Assembly (NCBI GenBank): GCA_965153455.1
Contig: OZ234502.1
Location: 16,089,495-16,153,494, forward strand
Direction: 5' to 3'
DNA length: 64,000 nt
From: Sphagnum compactum
Lineage: Eukaryota; Bryophyta; Sphagnopsida; Sphagnales
Below, in pieces: positions 33,521 through 45,935 of the stretch. The notes under the pieces are model-generated. The model was not told where the DNA came from. It searched no databases and saw only the letters and a list, made by a program, of their open reading frames with translations. How positions within the stretch are numbered: the stretch's first letter is position 1; each line of letters opens with the position of its first letter. The position numbers and the translations under genes are program-made.

Positions 33521-34653
33521 TTCCATGCAAAACTGTTCAATTGCACTGTGCCTGGTGGAATTGGATTTGCAGCCATCTCAATTGTGTTACCAGATTACTA
33601 GGTCACTTCTTGGAAACTGTGGATTCATCCATTCTGAGCAACAATCAAGTCACATCTTCCAGCTCTACCTTGGTTGCTATTTGGATTGACGTGGACTCCC
33701 CAGCAAATTGTGTGGAGCTGGCCCTTGAAGAGTATTTGTTGCCACAACCTTGTCAGCCACATGAAGAAATAGCATGGAGTATTTGACTGTTTTTCTGACT
33801 GAGTTGCAGTGTTGACCTAAAGATCTGCTCCAATTCTTTTAGCACATAATCAGAGGGCACCTTACCCAGCATATTTTGTCCTCCACTGTTTGCAGGGCAT
33901 TGTGAAAATCGGAATGGCCACTCCAGTGGGCATGATTCCTGAAAAATGCCCACACTTTGTCTGTTTCATATTGTGGTATCATGGGAAAAAAAAACTATTG
34001 AAGCAGGTCTTTATGCTCATTAAAACCCTCAGCTGTGGGCTTTACAAGAATTAGCCTTGTGTTTGGCTCCATGCGGGCCCCTATTCTGGTGAATCCTGCA
34101 GCCTTGGGCTTTACCCTACACACAGGTGATGGTGCAAGAAATTGGGAAGACTCAGGCATAGAGTGTTCTGTGTGAAGTAGCTGCCAGCTCATGGGTTTTG
34201 ATCTGTGGCAGAATATACACTGCTGCTGTGAGTCACCATTTGTGGATTTGGTTGTGCATTGTAGATGAAGGTGACGATTGTTTGCTTGTCACATAAATGT
34301 ATACTCCATTCATCGAATATGTGGCAAAGAGACATTGTTGTTAAGCGCAAATTTAGCACCCCTTAACACCTTATCCTGGGTCACTCTCCTTACCCCCTTA
34401 AGATTTTCAAAGAGGGGAGTCACAAGTTCTCTGCCCACTTCTAATCCTTTTATCCTCTGATTTCTAACTTCTTATTCTAGGGATTTTTCTTCCCCCCTTC
34501 CTCTTATCATATATATTAATTCAGTAAGTCCGTCCGTCTGTGACGGGGGTTTTGGGGGGTGGGGGAGGGAGAGTCCGGTGAAGCAGCGGGCGATGCCCAA
34601 CACTATGTTTGTCTGTCTGTGACTAGGCTTGATCTGTCAGTCTGTCTTGGGCA
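33521..34653. other. Unassigned DNA
   Basis: Open frames on both strands have no recognisable domain; some may be further PPR-gene decay, but I cannot support it. Confidence 0.4.
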
Positions 34654-34885
34654 CGGGCGAGATCGGGCACGGACTGGACACGGACTGGGCACGAGCACGG
34701 GCACGAATTGGGCACGGGCAAACTGAGCCCAAAAAAGGGGCACAGCACGGACGGACTGGACACAGGCGGACACGACACGGACGGACTGGGCACGGACTGA
34801 ACACGAGCACGAGCGAACTGGGCACGGTACGAGCGAACTGGGCACGGTACGAGCGAGCTGGGCACGGACGAATTGTGTTCGAACG
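34654..34885 (+). repeat. GC-rich minisatellite built on GGGCACGGACTG
   Basis: Short units (6-15 bases) based on GGGCACGG, ACTGGACACGG and GAGCGAACTGGGCAC are repeated about 20 times. Several overlapping open frames on both strands arise from it and are not genes. The GC content contrasts sharply with the flanks. Confidence 0.85.
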
Positions 34886-37675
34886 TCACGGGTACCCACT
34901 AGTCAATAATAACAAAGAAAGATACCACCATATGGTGTCCAACCTGGTGCAACCTAGTAGTATCCCTCTCTTCTAGAATTTCTTCCTTCTTTATCTACTA
35001 CCTTAATGTTCCTATTTCAAGTTGCTACAAACAATCATTCCCCTTTTCGTTCTTGGTTATTCTTCCCTACCACCTTACTTAACCCATTGCCACCTTAAAC
35101 CAGAATTATTATACAAAAGGTCACGTCATAAAGGTTATAGAAGTTATTACACACCAAAGTAGTTCACATCATTCAAAGTGAAGTTACAACATAGTTCTTC
35201 CAACCAAGAGCTCCTCCACTCCCATTTTCAACTTAGTTTTACCTACTCCATAAACTTTCCCACTTCATTATAATCCTACCTCCTCCTATCTACTACTTTA
35301 GAGCCCTTAATATTAACCATAAAGAAAACAAACCCCCTTGATTTCTAACTGTCAAGACAGCCCTGCTTCCTATCTATATCTTGTTTTCTTGCTTTTGCAA
35401 GAGGACAAACCTCTACTTGCTTGTTCCTAAGTCCCATACTCCACACACTCCAACTTCCTCCCCTTTTCTATCCCTAGGCCCCTTACTCCAGCAAGTGTAA
35501 GTATCTTTGCTTGACCTCCACCAACCGCTTCCCACTCACCATGCTCATGCATTCCTCCCCATGAGTTGACACAACCATCATTACTTGAAGATTTCGTCTC
35601 CATTTTCAACAAATGTTGATTTGACCACTCCTTGAGAAGGTAGTTAGTTTATGATGTTGTGGCCTCCCACCTTCATCCTCCTCATGATTGATACGATCCC
35701 CTACTTCTACCATCATCACTCCCTCCTTTTCACAACCTCCCTCCCACGCTCCACTCATCACTCTAGAAAGAAAAAAAGAAGTCAACATTTATTTCTTGCT
35801 TCTCAGCTCCTTAGAAGTGCCATTAATGATTCCCTACCCTATCCCTAATTGCTTAGAAACTTTTAAAAAGCCTTTTTCCCCCTGCCCATACCTACTTATC
35901 TTACAAGGTTAGCCGGTCTTGGACAAGGACAAGAAATCTAACCTTGTCTTCAGGTTGACCAACCTACCTTCCCCTTTTCTTAACCAGGTCACCCCCTCAA
36001 GTTTTACTTGGATAAGGACATACCTCTTAACCTAATCCCTTAGACTCAAGCTTAACCCCAAAAAAAATTTATTCGTCCTAACTTTCCTAATCAAAATCAA
36101 GTTAGGTTAATTTGAGCCCAACAATTGTAAGGCCACAAAAACAATGAAGTGCAACCTTGAGATATTACAAGGCCACAAATAGGTGCAACCAGATGCTGAT
36201 TTCTTAGAAGTCATTCAAAGACCTCCAGTAATATGCAAGAATTCAAAATGCAACTACGTTGTGTGCTAAGGCATTATTTTGTTGCTGAATATTATTGGAC
36301 ATGAAAACCCTTGGAAGAATATTATTGGACATGAAAAGCCTTGGAAGAAGATTGTCACACTTTTTGCTTCAATTGAAGCTCAAATCAATATGTGTTTTGT
36401 CATGGATATTTTTGTGTTTCTCTAAAGAGATAGTTAAAAACTTTTGATTTCAATGGGATATTGGTATTGATCAAGCACTTTTAATTACAATCAAGTTGCT
36501 GTTGAATGTGAAATTTATCTATTGACTATACATGATGTAGTATAGAACTTAAAACACATTGTTGACAACATCAAAATCCCACAAATTCAAAGTGCCTCCT
36601 CCCCCTCACCCATTGTGATTACAAGGGTACAACTTTGGACAAAAGATGTGAAATAAAATGTTGTAGTTTTGAAAACATGTTTGAACAATTCAATATTAAA
36701 TTGGAACACAATGGGAACTAGTTAGAAAGTTGGTGGGAACAACCAAATTGAATCAGCATTTCTTCCCTTGCCCCCACTCCTTCCCCAAAAAAAACATTGG
36801 GCCTTGTGAGTGCGTGCTACATCACCTCACCACCTAAATTTGTTCCCACCATTTTTGGCCTAGTCTTAAGTACATGTGGAATATTTATTGCCCCAAGCTA
36901 ATGGATGTGCATGTGTAGGTTTCGAGTGCACCCATCCAATTGATGGGTTGTTTTGAAGTCTACCCATCTACTGGTTGGGTAACTAATTTAATCATGCCTC
37001 TATATCATTTTATTTTTTTTAAGTGTCACTTGCTTCTTTGTGTCATGAGGTTTCATATCACTATGAAATATACAAAACAATTCATAAATGAGATTCTTAA
37101 AAAAATGATTTGAAAGATTAACTGGTTAAAATAGAACTTGTCAATTTTTCTAGAAATTAAAAAATATATGTATATGATTAATTTGAGGTTATTTTAAAAA
37201 ATTCAGTAAGGCTTTGATAAAGATTCAATAAAAATAATAATAATGAAATTAATTTTTAATTGATTAATTTGTTTGTATTGTTGTTGTTTTTTAATGTTAT
37301 AGAAATTTATAATTGCCCTATGATAGTAGACATGCATGTATGATTTTAGCTTTTACCAAGCATGTATGGGGTAAACACAACTAGTTTTTAGTGTATGTGG
37401 AGGGCACAGCAGCGCCTTGCCCTCATTCTCAGATAGGAGGCACTTTACCCGGTTCCTAAGGTGGTTCCTAAGGTGCCTCCTCTCCTCAAACAAAATTGCA
37501 ACTGTTAAAATCCAGCATAAGTTTGAATGCAGCTTTGTACTTCAACTGGGCAGTTTTGAGAATTCAGGTCCCAGATGTGGCTCCACCTCGCGTTGGGCCC
37601 TTGCTCCCACAACAGACCCATTCTTGATCCTTATCATACGCTGAATTCCCCAACACTACATAAAAGGTGGGTATT
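34886..37675. other. Unassigned pyrimidine-rich and AT-rich DNA
   Basis: No gene supported. A 30-bp unit is tandemly doubled at 36291-36350. Confidence 0.5.
36291..36350 (+). repeat. 30-bp direct tandem duplication
   Basis: Two adjacent units, both starting ATTATTGGACATGAAAA and ending TTGGAAGAA, with two mismatches. Confidence 0.8.
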
Positions 37676-37730
37676 AAGAGCCAGGCCTACCTCCACGCCA
37701 TGTCCCCAAAGGAATTAACTATGTTTTCCT
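37676..37730 (-). repeat. Single end of the AGTGGAGGTAGGCCT family
   Basis: The reverse complement matches the left end of element A (3067-3115), including GGAGGTAGGCCTGG and the following TAATACCC, but the palindrome is eroded. No matching opposite end was found nearby. Confidence 0.45.
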
Positions 37731-38441
37731 CCAGTGACTCTAAATTTCTTTCTTGTCAATGAGGATTGTATGATTTGTTGAAAGAAGATTGTCTGAATTG
37801 TCCAAAAATTCGAAACTATAAGTTTAAAAGTTTTTGGTCCAAATTAGATTGTTTGATATCATTGAAGAACTTAAGGTGTGTACAACTTCAAAACCTAAGC
37901 ATCTCATCTAAATAATCTAATTAGGTGTATTCCCATTTCACAAGAATAATATTCGACTTAGTAGAAAAAAAGTTAAGGACCATTTTGTGTAATAGAATTG
38001 GTAGGGTAGAATTGTAATTTGTCACATGATGCGCTGGTGTCCGGTGGTTCACTGTGGCCGACCTCCTTCAAGAAGAACATACGGCAATCTTGAAGCGGTT
38101 TATGCTTTCAGTGCTGTAGAACTGGGGTACTTCTGCTTCCTGTTATTTTTTCCCAGTTCTCGACTGAGACTTTATTTTTTCTTTTTACTAAATTCTAAAC
38201 CATGATCATAGTTTCAATGCTACATGTAGCTAGCGAGTGCACATTATGAAGTCATCTCTCTACATGCAGCGTCACTGATCGGCTGAGTGTCACGAGATTA
38301 ACAAATTCCAGGGACTTATTTAATTGCAGTGAGATTAACAAACTCCAAGGAATTAGAACTGCTGGTCGCGTAAGATCGGTGACAGCAAGATTGTCGCAGG
38401 CAACCGTTGATAGAAGCGGAATTGTCGTTGGCTGGTTTGGA

Positions 38442-39700
38442 TCAGGTGTTGCTGTTGCGTACCCAGACTAAGGTGCTTTCAGCGGCCCAGTGGCAGACTT
38501 CAGTCCCGGGCTGAACATTGAGAGCCGCAAACGCCGGGTGCTTGGACGACCACCATGAAGTATCCAAATGGCAAATCGCCACAGCGTTGATGCGTCCGCC
38601 TTCTGCTGCTTCAAGGGTAGCCTGCAAGACTCGTGTTTTGCTTAACTTGTGGCAATAATATACCTGAGATGGGAATGGGAGACTATGGCAAACGACCGGA
38701 GTGGCTTCAATATCGGCTGAGCGTGTGTGGTAGTCCACAACTGTCACGGGACCGCTCACAGCCGACGCTTTGGCCGATATTACCGTACTGGTCAAGAGCT
38801 CGACATTTTGCCCCAACAGAGAGGACACGAACTTCGCCATCGCTTTCTCAGATGTTGGGCACGACGCAGGCTTCTCTTCAGGAGTTAGATTTGCAATTCC
38901 TTCGCAATAGGATATGGTTTTTTCCATGCTCCTGGCCATCTCCGTCCCTTCCCCGATGTTGAAAGCTTGCAGCAACTTGGGGAGGTTGCTTGCTTTCAAT
39001 GCAGGGAGTGTGTCAGCAACAGCTCCTGGGAGAAAATCTCTTCTGGAGTGCAGCATCGTACAGGAAATTCGTTCCCAAGTCCATTGTGGACCCCTTCACT
39101 AACTTGCTCGCCAAGAAAAACCCAAGCATCCGAAAATCAGGAATATTTTCCAAGTCCTCCTCCGCAATCGATTTGTAATCAGACTGGTATCCCACTCTGG
39201 AATTGACACTGGGCGAATAATCAGAAGGCGTCGTCACGGCGGCAACGACTACCTGTGAAACACAACCGCCGAGTCCACAACTCACCAGCCCTTACGTTAG
39301 ATCTGAACCCACAATATTCATGTGGCTGGTTAGCTACTTCTGTCCGCTAGAGTGAACCTGAATTTTTTTGTGAAGACAAACAATTACAGAATTTACAGTT
39401 GTAGCTACTACTCATGTTCGACTCCAAATAATTTGCTAAGGTCTAGTGCATCATATATATATATGATATTTGCCAAAATTGTTGAAATTTTATTTATTGT
39501 CCGAACCATTGGGTTACTAAATTACAAATACACAAATCAAGCTGTACTTTGCATACATATTCCTCAACTGTTGAAACTCTGGAAAACTAAAACTAAAACT
39601 GAGGAAAGGAGGAGCTAATGGGCATACGTACCAGACACATGACAAGGATTAGCAGGCTGCAACTATGAGCTCCAGCCAATCCATCATTGGTGAATGCCAT
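38442..39700 (-). pseudogene. BURP-domain protein gene with one frameshift
   Basis: Two exons are visible. Exon 1 (39632-39700) encodes 23 residues that start a signal peptide, with donor CTG|GTACGT. Exon 2 (38442-39252) begins after TTTCACAG with V-V-V-A-A-V, completing the signal peptide. The C-terminal part carries the BURP signature C-H-x10-C-H-x25-C-H-x24-C-H-W, ending normally. The BURP start M-L-G-F-F-L and the R-D-F-L-P-x-x-V-A-D-T-L-P block lie in different frames: one extra base near 39037-39044 breaks the gene. Otherwise the length (about 290 residues) and splice sites are good. BURP proteins are plant cell-wall or apoplast proteins. Either a young pseudogene or an assembly error. 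Confidence 0.8.
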
Positions 39701-39834
39701 TACTTACAAGACCAGCTCTTCTCTCTCGTACACTAAAATCAAGTGTACTGGATCAATTTTTCAGTCAGAGCGTATATCTGCTACGAAGCTGATTGTTGTT
39801 GTTGAATTGTGTGTCTTTGGTTTTTTTTTTCCAG

Positions 39835-40681
39835 GCCTGTTTTATGTAGAGGAGATTGATCAATCCTTCAACTACTGTGATAACACCAACATTCAGTACC
39901 CCTGTGCTCCGGGCCAGAAATACTTTGGTCCTGGCCCGCTTCAGCTTTCATGGTGAGAAAGAAATAGTTGCATACTCCTCTCGTTCCTCTTTCACAAAAT
40001 TTATTGCATCAGACCTCAAACCAAAAATCCTAGTGCCTAAAACCATAAATCCTCATGTTTCTGAAGTCAAGAAATTGAAGGTGACAATGAATCTCATCAA
40101 TCTGCACTAAGTTCTCTTTGTCTTTGTAGAGTGCTTGTGTCGAGAGATTGAAAGCAAGCTTCAGCAACATGAAGAATCTACTGCTAAATAAAACATCTGC
40201 CACAATGTCAGATGTGGTTGATTTGTTTTGCAAATTGACTCCTTCTCCTCCTCCTCCTCCTCATCATCATCATCATTCCTGCTAAGTTTGGAACTGCATC
40301 TTTCTTTAGCGGTGCAGGAACTACAATTATGGTGCAGCGAGTGCCAAAGTGGGTGCAAACATCCTGGCAAAGCCGTACCTTGTTTCACAAGACCCGGTGC
40401 TTGCATTCAAGTCATCATTGTGGTTTTGGACAACCCCATCGGGTACCATCCCTTCAATCCATGAGGTGCTAATTGGCAAATGGAAACCCAGTAAAGCAGA
40501 TAGAGAAGCTGGTAGAAAACCAGGATATGGGGTCACAATTGACATCATCAATGGAGAACTCGAGTGTGGGAAAGCTTCTCCGCACCCACAATATCGCATC
40601 ATTTATTTCAAAGAGTTTTGTAAACAGCTCCATGTTTCCACAGGTCCCAATCTCAGTTGTGCCAACATGCAGCCCTTTTAG
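39835..40681 (+). pseudogene. GH19 chitinase, 3' half only
   Basis: Two exons of a plant family 19 chitinase. Exon A (39835-39952) follows TTTCCAG and encodes L-F-Y-V-E-E-I, N-Y-C-D and Q-Y-P-C-A-P-G-Q-K-Y-F-G-P-G-P-L-Q-L-S-W. The Trp codon is split by an intron with donor TG|GTGAGA. Exon B (40318-40681) starts after GGTGCAG with N-Y-N-Y-G-A-A and reads through to a stop after the G-P-N-L-S-C block. GH19 enzymes hydrolyse chitin in defence. The first exon, with signal peptide and the catalytic His-Glu-Thr-Gly segment, is absent: only 134 bases separate exon A from the divergent BURP start. The remaining frame has no stops. It looks like class IV by the short loops. Confidence 0.8.
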
Positions 40682-41443
40682 GCATCCTCATCATGCTGTT
40701 GAAAGTTCTTATGTGCGCTTCAGAATACAAATTTGGAAGCTCCTGCTCTTCTTCCTTCATTCTTTTGGCTGCCACAACTAGCAGTACAATTTTATGAAGC
40801 ACAGTTTCTAAACTGTGCACTCCCAAGTGGAAAGAAAAAATGCAATGATCAAGAAAATCAATTTGAGGCAGTGGTTCCCTCAGAAGATGAGGAGCTGATT
40901 GCATTTTGCAAAATGACTCACTCCGTCAGGTCTCTTGGTGGTTGAAAAGGAGTGTGAGGGAAGCAGATGCAGGAATTGTACATTGAGGAAAATGAATATT
41001 GGAGGATTTGGTAACAATGTGAAGTGCTTGTGTTTTCTCCATACATTAATCTCTTCACTTCAAGTGCTGGAGATCACAAATTGCAATTATTCTCCAGTTT
41101 GAATTGTGGTATTGCACCTAAGACCAGTTTCCATTTGACTTGATGGGTGTCCCATTTCATCACAGAACTTGCCTTTACTCCCTCACATTCTGTTCTTCCA
41201 TTCTTATTGGGAGCTCTGATGCTTCAGGTAGTAAGAGAGTACCCAACTCAAATTTTTGTGGAGCACAATCAGAGCTAACTGGAGAGCTCTTAGCATTGCT
41301 ACAAAGTTCTTGGCATTTACTGATACCAGTACCTGTACCTGCTGTCAGGAGCTTGATGGTCACTGGACATGCAAAAAGAGACTGTTGCTATTGTATTCAT
41401 ACTGCAACCTTTTTGTTCTAGGTTTTATGGCAAAAAACTAGTT
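40682..41443. other. Downstream flank of the chitinase fragment
   Basis: No further gene seen. It may include old 3' untranslated sequence. Confidence 0.4.
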
Positions 41444-41863
41444 GGTCCCTTATGGGACCTGGAGTGGAGGTAGGCCTAACGCCGTCTTTTATTGACTGCG
41501 TCCGTCTCTCTCTCAAGTAGAGTAGTACTGCTCCTGCAGCACTAACCTAAACGTTGTCAGCTTGGGTCACTAGAGAGAGTCGACACAGACAGAGCGGATG
41601 ATGATATTACACTCTTCCTCTGCAATATTACCTAGTCATTACCTATTAAGAAGAGGTGAGGACTTCGAAAAATTTCACATAGCCTGTTGTTTCCAGCAAC
41701 TACAAACACACCGAATGATTGCTAGTCACAGTATCAGACTTGGAAAAAAGAACAGTACTAATTTGGAACAGTTGGACTATTTACAGGATCTTAACAGACT
41801 GTTGTTCTCTAACGTTGTAGACCAAGCTGCCCAGAAACTGAATACTACTTAGCCTACTACATT

Positions 41864-41879
41864 GGGGGGGGGGGGGGGG
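41864..41879 (+). repeat. Poly-G run of 16
   Basis: Uninterrupted G16, a potential source of sequencing or assembly length error. Confidence 0.9.
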
Positions 41880-43041
41880 ATAAACAAGCCAGCAGCAGCT
41901 ACAAAATCACTGGCATACATAAGTCTTCTTCAGCACCTGGACGCTTTCAGCAACTGATGTCCACAGACATGTCTCTGATGGATTCAATGATACAAATGAG
42001 ATCGGAGGGGATTTTCACAAGAGCCCTGTGAATTATATTGGTCTTGGACTTCTTGTTCAACTCTAGCTCACCTTTTTTTTTCCCCCAAAATAAATATTGC
42101 TGCTAGTGAGAACCGGCATGTAGGTTGCAATAGCCTGTCATTGTGCCCTTTATTAGTACCCCCAACATATTTATTTAAAAACAATTCCCCAATAACAGGG
42201 CAACACTAGCCTCAATACCTTGATTATTTTTATAAAAAAATTGTGGACTCTGAGAAACTTTTTCAAATTCCCATCTAGTTATTAAGTAGTTTCAATGATA
42301 TTCCATCAGCCAACAAGGGCACAGTGACTTGAAAGCCTTTGGGTGAACCCAAGCTAGTCCATTTAAATTATTTCTAAACATTACAAATATCTCATGCTGA
42401 GACTAAATCAGGGTGTCTGAGTTCAGATTTAACATTTCTTGGGCTTAATATGGCCACTAAGAGGCCTCACTCAAAAAGGTCAAGGTACTAACATGGGTGC
42501 TGGTTCACCCTGGCCAACTTGCGGCACCTACACTGATGACTGGTTGGTCACCTTCAGCTTCTTGAGTGAGGCAGCTTAGTGGCCAAAATTAAACCCAAGA
42601 GATGCTAGATTTGGAATCAGAGACAGTGATTTTGTCTAATCATGGGATAATTATAATATTTAGAAACAATTTAAATGATTTTTTTATTTTGACCATGGCA
42701 CCAATGTTCGTGCTCCTTCATCCAAGGAATGTATTTATAATGTTTAGAAGCAATAATGTTTATAAATGTTTTTACCACAGTAGCACTGCAGGTGTTAGTT
42801 CATCCAAACCCCTGATTGAGGCCTCTTGGTGCATATATTTAACCTGCAAAATCTTAAATGTGGACTTGAGACCCCCAACCCATTAAATATTAAAACTCGG
42901 GATACTTGTAATGTTTAGAAATGATAGAATTGAATGGTGTAATCGATCTAGAGCATCAATACCCACAATCAGATTTGGATGAGCCTTATCCAGGAAAACA
43001 TTTGGACAAAGATGTATACATAATGAGATTGTTGTTGTTGA

Positions 43042-43180
43042 TGAAAAATTGATGCCACGTAACGCCCTGAAAATTTAGGTTGCGTTTTGAGCCTGAGTTT
43101 TGAACTTTTGATTTTCAGCTCCATAAATAGAAAAATTGATGCCACGTGGCGCCCTGAAAATTCAGATTGCGTTTTGAGCC
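43042..43180 (+). repeat. Direct repeat pair near the right end of element B
   Basis: A ~51-base unit starting GAAAAATTGATGCCACGT occurs at 43042-43093 and again at 43130-43180, with a 36-base spacer and about four mismatches. Confidence 0.8.
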
Positions 43181-43668
43181 CTCAGGCCTACCTCCACTAA
43201 AGAACCTATGCCATTTATGCAATTCATTTCTCCTTATTTGGTTATCATTTCAGATCAGAGATTTATTCTTGCAAGAATAAAAGAATCCACCTCGCAGAGA
43301 AAGGGGTGCCACAAAGCTGGACCTTGTTCTAGTCTAGATCATTACACAAGTGCACATGTGAACAATGATCTTATTAGACACGATTGGTTAATGATGAATA
43401 AATTTCTGCACGAACAAACAACCTCCATGGGAGTTTTGCAGATGGGATGTCTTACATGTTGCATCCCACATGGGCAACTTCTATCACTATACACGTTACT
43501 ACCTCCATCAAGACAAACATAACTGATGACAACCAGAACAGACAAACAGATGGAGGAATACAATGTATCACTCCACTGAATCACATTTTAAGCTTGGCTG
43601 ATACTTCAAGGCAGAGGTGCCAAGGGTGAAATATTGAGGGGAGCTGCTGTTCAGTTAAGCAGGTGGAT

Positions 43669-43816
43669 CTATGGCCTGAGGGACATGGAATTTGAGATTT
43701 TCAAAGCTCCATTTTGATCATAATCAAGAGAACAAAACTCATTCGCAATGTCCACAATGTCTGCTTCATCAACCTTGCCAAGCTCCTTCAGCTTGTAGAG
43801 TATGAACTCTGCGGCA
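43669..43816 (-). pseudogene. Last exon of a two-pore potassium channel (TPK/KCO type), isolated
   Basis: After an acceptor ATTTTCCAG the exon encodes A-A-E-F-I-L-Y-K-L-K-E-L-G-K-V-D-E-A-D-I and an EF-hand-like loop D-Y-D-Q-N-G-A-L, then a stop. This matches the C-terminal cytosolic end of plant tandem-pore K+ channels, where EF hands sense calcium. The usual acidic last position of the loop is Asn here. The pore and membrane exons are not found in the adjacent minus-strand DNA, so this is a detached exon rather than a working gene. Confidence 0.7.
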
Positions 43817-44315
43817 CTGGAAAATTGGAAAAAAGGGATTTTGTCATGCAGATATCTTAATTGGAAAGATTGGGTTAGAGGCAGGCTTGATTGTTGAGAA
43901 TAAAAGAAAAATGAAAAAAAATCCTCTTTCCCAACCCCAAATTGAAAAGAAAATAAAATCAAGGCACTTTTAGTGCATGATTCACCCTACCCATTGCTTG
44001 CATGTATTTTTGGTTTCCAAACCTCTTGGTCGCTGTTTTTCCCCTGGGCTAACTACACGGGCAGAGATTGAACAAGGAAGAAAAACAAAAAATAACCTGC
44101 CCCCAGCCCCCCACTCCCGCCCACCCCACGAGTGCATGTTGAGCCTTCCTGTTGGCTGCATGAAATCCCTCTTTCCAAAATTGTTTGTCACCATTTTTTG
44201 CTCGGGCAGTATTAGTCTGGGCGAAAAATGGTCACCCGCAGTTTTGGAAAGGAAAATTTCATGCAATCCTCATGGACGAATGAACTCATTCCCCAAGCCT
44301 ACAGTGAAGAAGACA

Positions 44316-45307
44316 ATGGCAGCTGCACTTGTGGAGAATACTAAGAAACAAAGCATTGCCTTTGTTCCTAAAGATGTTGCCAAAGCAGCACATCAGTTCT
44401 TGCCTCTCTTCAAGAAAGGTTTGTTTCCACACAAGGCATCACCTGCCTCTACTATTAACCGATTGCTATTCACAGATGCTGAGGATGAGTGAGTCTCATG
44501 GTGCTTTCCATTGTTATGATATTTTGGATGTGGATATACTTTTCTCTTTTCTCACTTCTGGAGGGGAATGCCTTTGTCTGTAAGCTCTACTCACCTATAT
44601 GTAGAAGTTGTCTGATGGACTAATTAATTGCTTCTTCTGTTTGTGGTACTATTGCTCCCCCAGGCAGTGTTTCTGGAACTAAGCATTGAACACATGTGAG
44701 GTCATTAATTGTTTATGGGGTGGGCTGTTTGGAGTGCTGAAGGCTGTTAGCTATGGGTCTGATGACTTTCAATACTGATTGGAAGGCGGTTTAGCACCGG
44801 TATCTTCTAACAAAGTCCATGCATCAAGTAAACAGTTGTACGACTACTGTTCTAATTGTGTTTTTCATTTTTGCTTCCAAGGATCAACTTTTGCAACTTG
44901 GATTGCACGCTCAAGATTAACATTTACGCTCTTTGCAAATATTTGTCAGACAGAAGAATTGCAGGTGCGCGATAGCTCCAGAGAATTCTATCAAGGTATG
45001 CTAAAACTGTAGATGTTGGACCAATGAATCTTGCTTTCTGTCTCATATTTTGTCAACTTTGAGTCCTTTACGCCTGCTTTGTCAGTTTTATGAGGCCACC
45101 ATAACCTATCATACATGTTGTGTCTGAGGAGGATGACCATGTATTTCATGATGCTACCCTTCAAGATCTTTTTCTGTGATCTGTTCAATCCATATGACAT
45201 AGCCTTCTCTATGGTTACTAATCTTTCTGCATGAATGCTCTTCTTAGGTAGTGAGGCGGATGAAGTCATCTCCATTAACAGCAGAAGAAAAGTCTTGCAT
45301 TCAAGAG
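44316..45307 (+). pseudogene. GON4-like / SANT-type regulator fragment, four exons
   Basis: Exons are co-linear with the SANT/Myb-like region of plant GON4-like proteins. Exon 1 (to 44488) has F-V-P-K-D-V-A-K-A-A-H-Q-F-L-P-L-F and ends F-T-D-A-E-D, donor GA|GTGAGT. Exon 2 (44743-44827) has L-L-A-M-G-L-M-T-F-N-T-D-W-K-A-V, then TAG at 44792-44794 where Gln is expected. Exon 3 (44939-44995) has I-F-V-R-Q-K-N and A-P-E-N-S-I-K; its acceptor reads GCAA instead of GCAG. Exon 4 (45248-45307) has V-R-R-M-K-S-S-P-L-T-A-E-E-K. Introns are retained, so it arose by DNA copying. These proteins are thought to act in chromatin or transcription control. Confidence 0.7.
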
Positions 45308-45935
45308 GTAAGGCCTATCTCTATCACAAGTTAGATTTAAGAGGTTTAAAGGAATGCTTAGCATTTTTTGTGCTTACCTCTTGCAAATTTGAAGTAGGCT
45401 TTAACAAAGACTTGTCTTGACTTCCTGCTGCAAGCAGGGCACAGCCATGTGTGATATTTTCCCAAAGATCCAGCAAGCCTGGGCCACAGTTCATGAGACC
45501 CTATTTCTGTGGCGGTTTGACAAGTGGTATGCTTCAATTTGCTCCACAAATGTTCAATGTAGGGTCTGTAATCCTGCATGAGTGCCACAAAAAAAACAAA
45601 AAATGAATGTTGTTGTGCTTCCAATGATTATTTTGTTTTGTTCTTTGATCGTGCATGACATGGGGCACCTTGTATTGGGCATTCAGAGATGGTTGGTGTC
45701 CCGAGTATAGTGGGCAGCAGTAGACAATATGTGTTGTGGGATTCACCAAAATAAAACTGGGCGTGTTTATTGAAGCTATTCCGCACCTAATTGTAATGGC
45801 TACCCCTGTTTAGGTGACGATTCATTGGTTTTAAGATTTTTGTAGCATCCTTCAGCTTCCAGAGTTTATAAAGTGGTTGATGATGATTAAAAGTTGGTGT
45901 TAGGTTGGGGGTCTAACAGATAGCTTCTGTGCAGT

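Larger units (their letters stand above)
41444..43198. mobile_element. Element B with AGTGGAGGTAGGCCT inverted ends
   Basis: The left end has GGTCCCTTATGGGACC (41444-41459) and AGTGGAGGTAGGCCT (41463-41477). The right end has AGGCCTACCTCCACT (43184-43198). The arrangement is the same as element A but the interior is longer and different. No transposase was seen. It contains a G-run at 41864-41879. Confidence 0.5.

Noticed and set aside
34603-34976. Overlapping open frames on both strands in the GGGCACGG array
   Set aside because: Repeat-driven; low-complexity His/Gly/Arg or Cys/Pro/Ser products with no family match.
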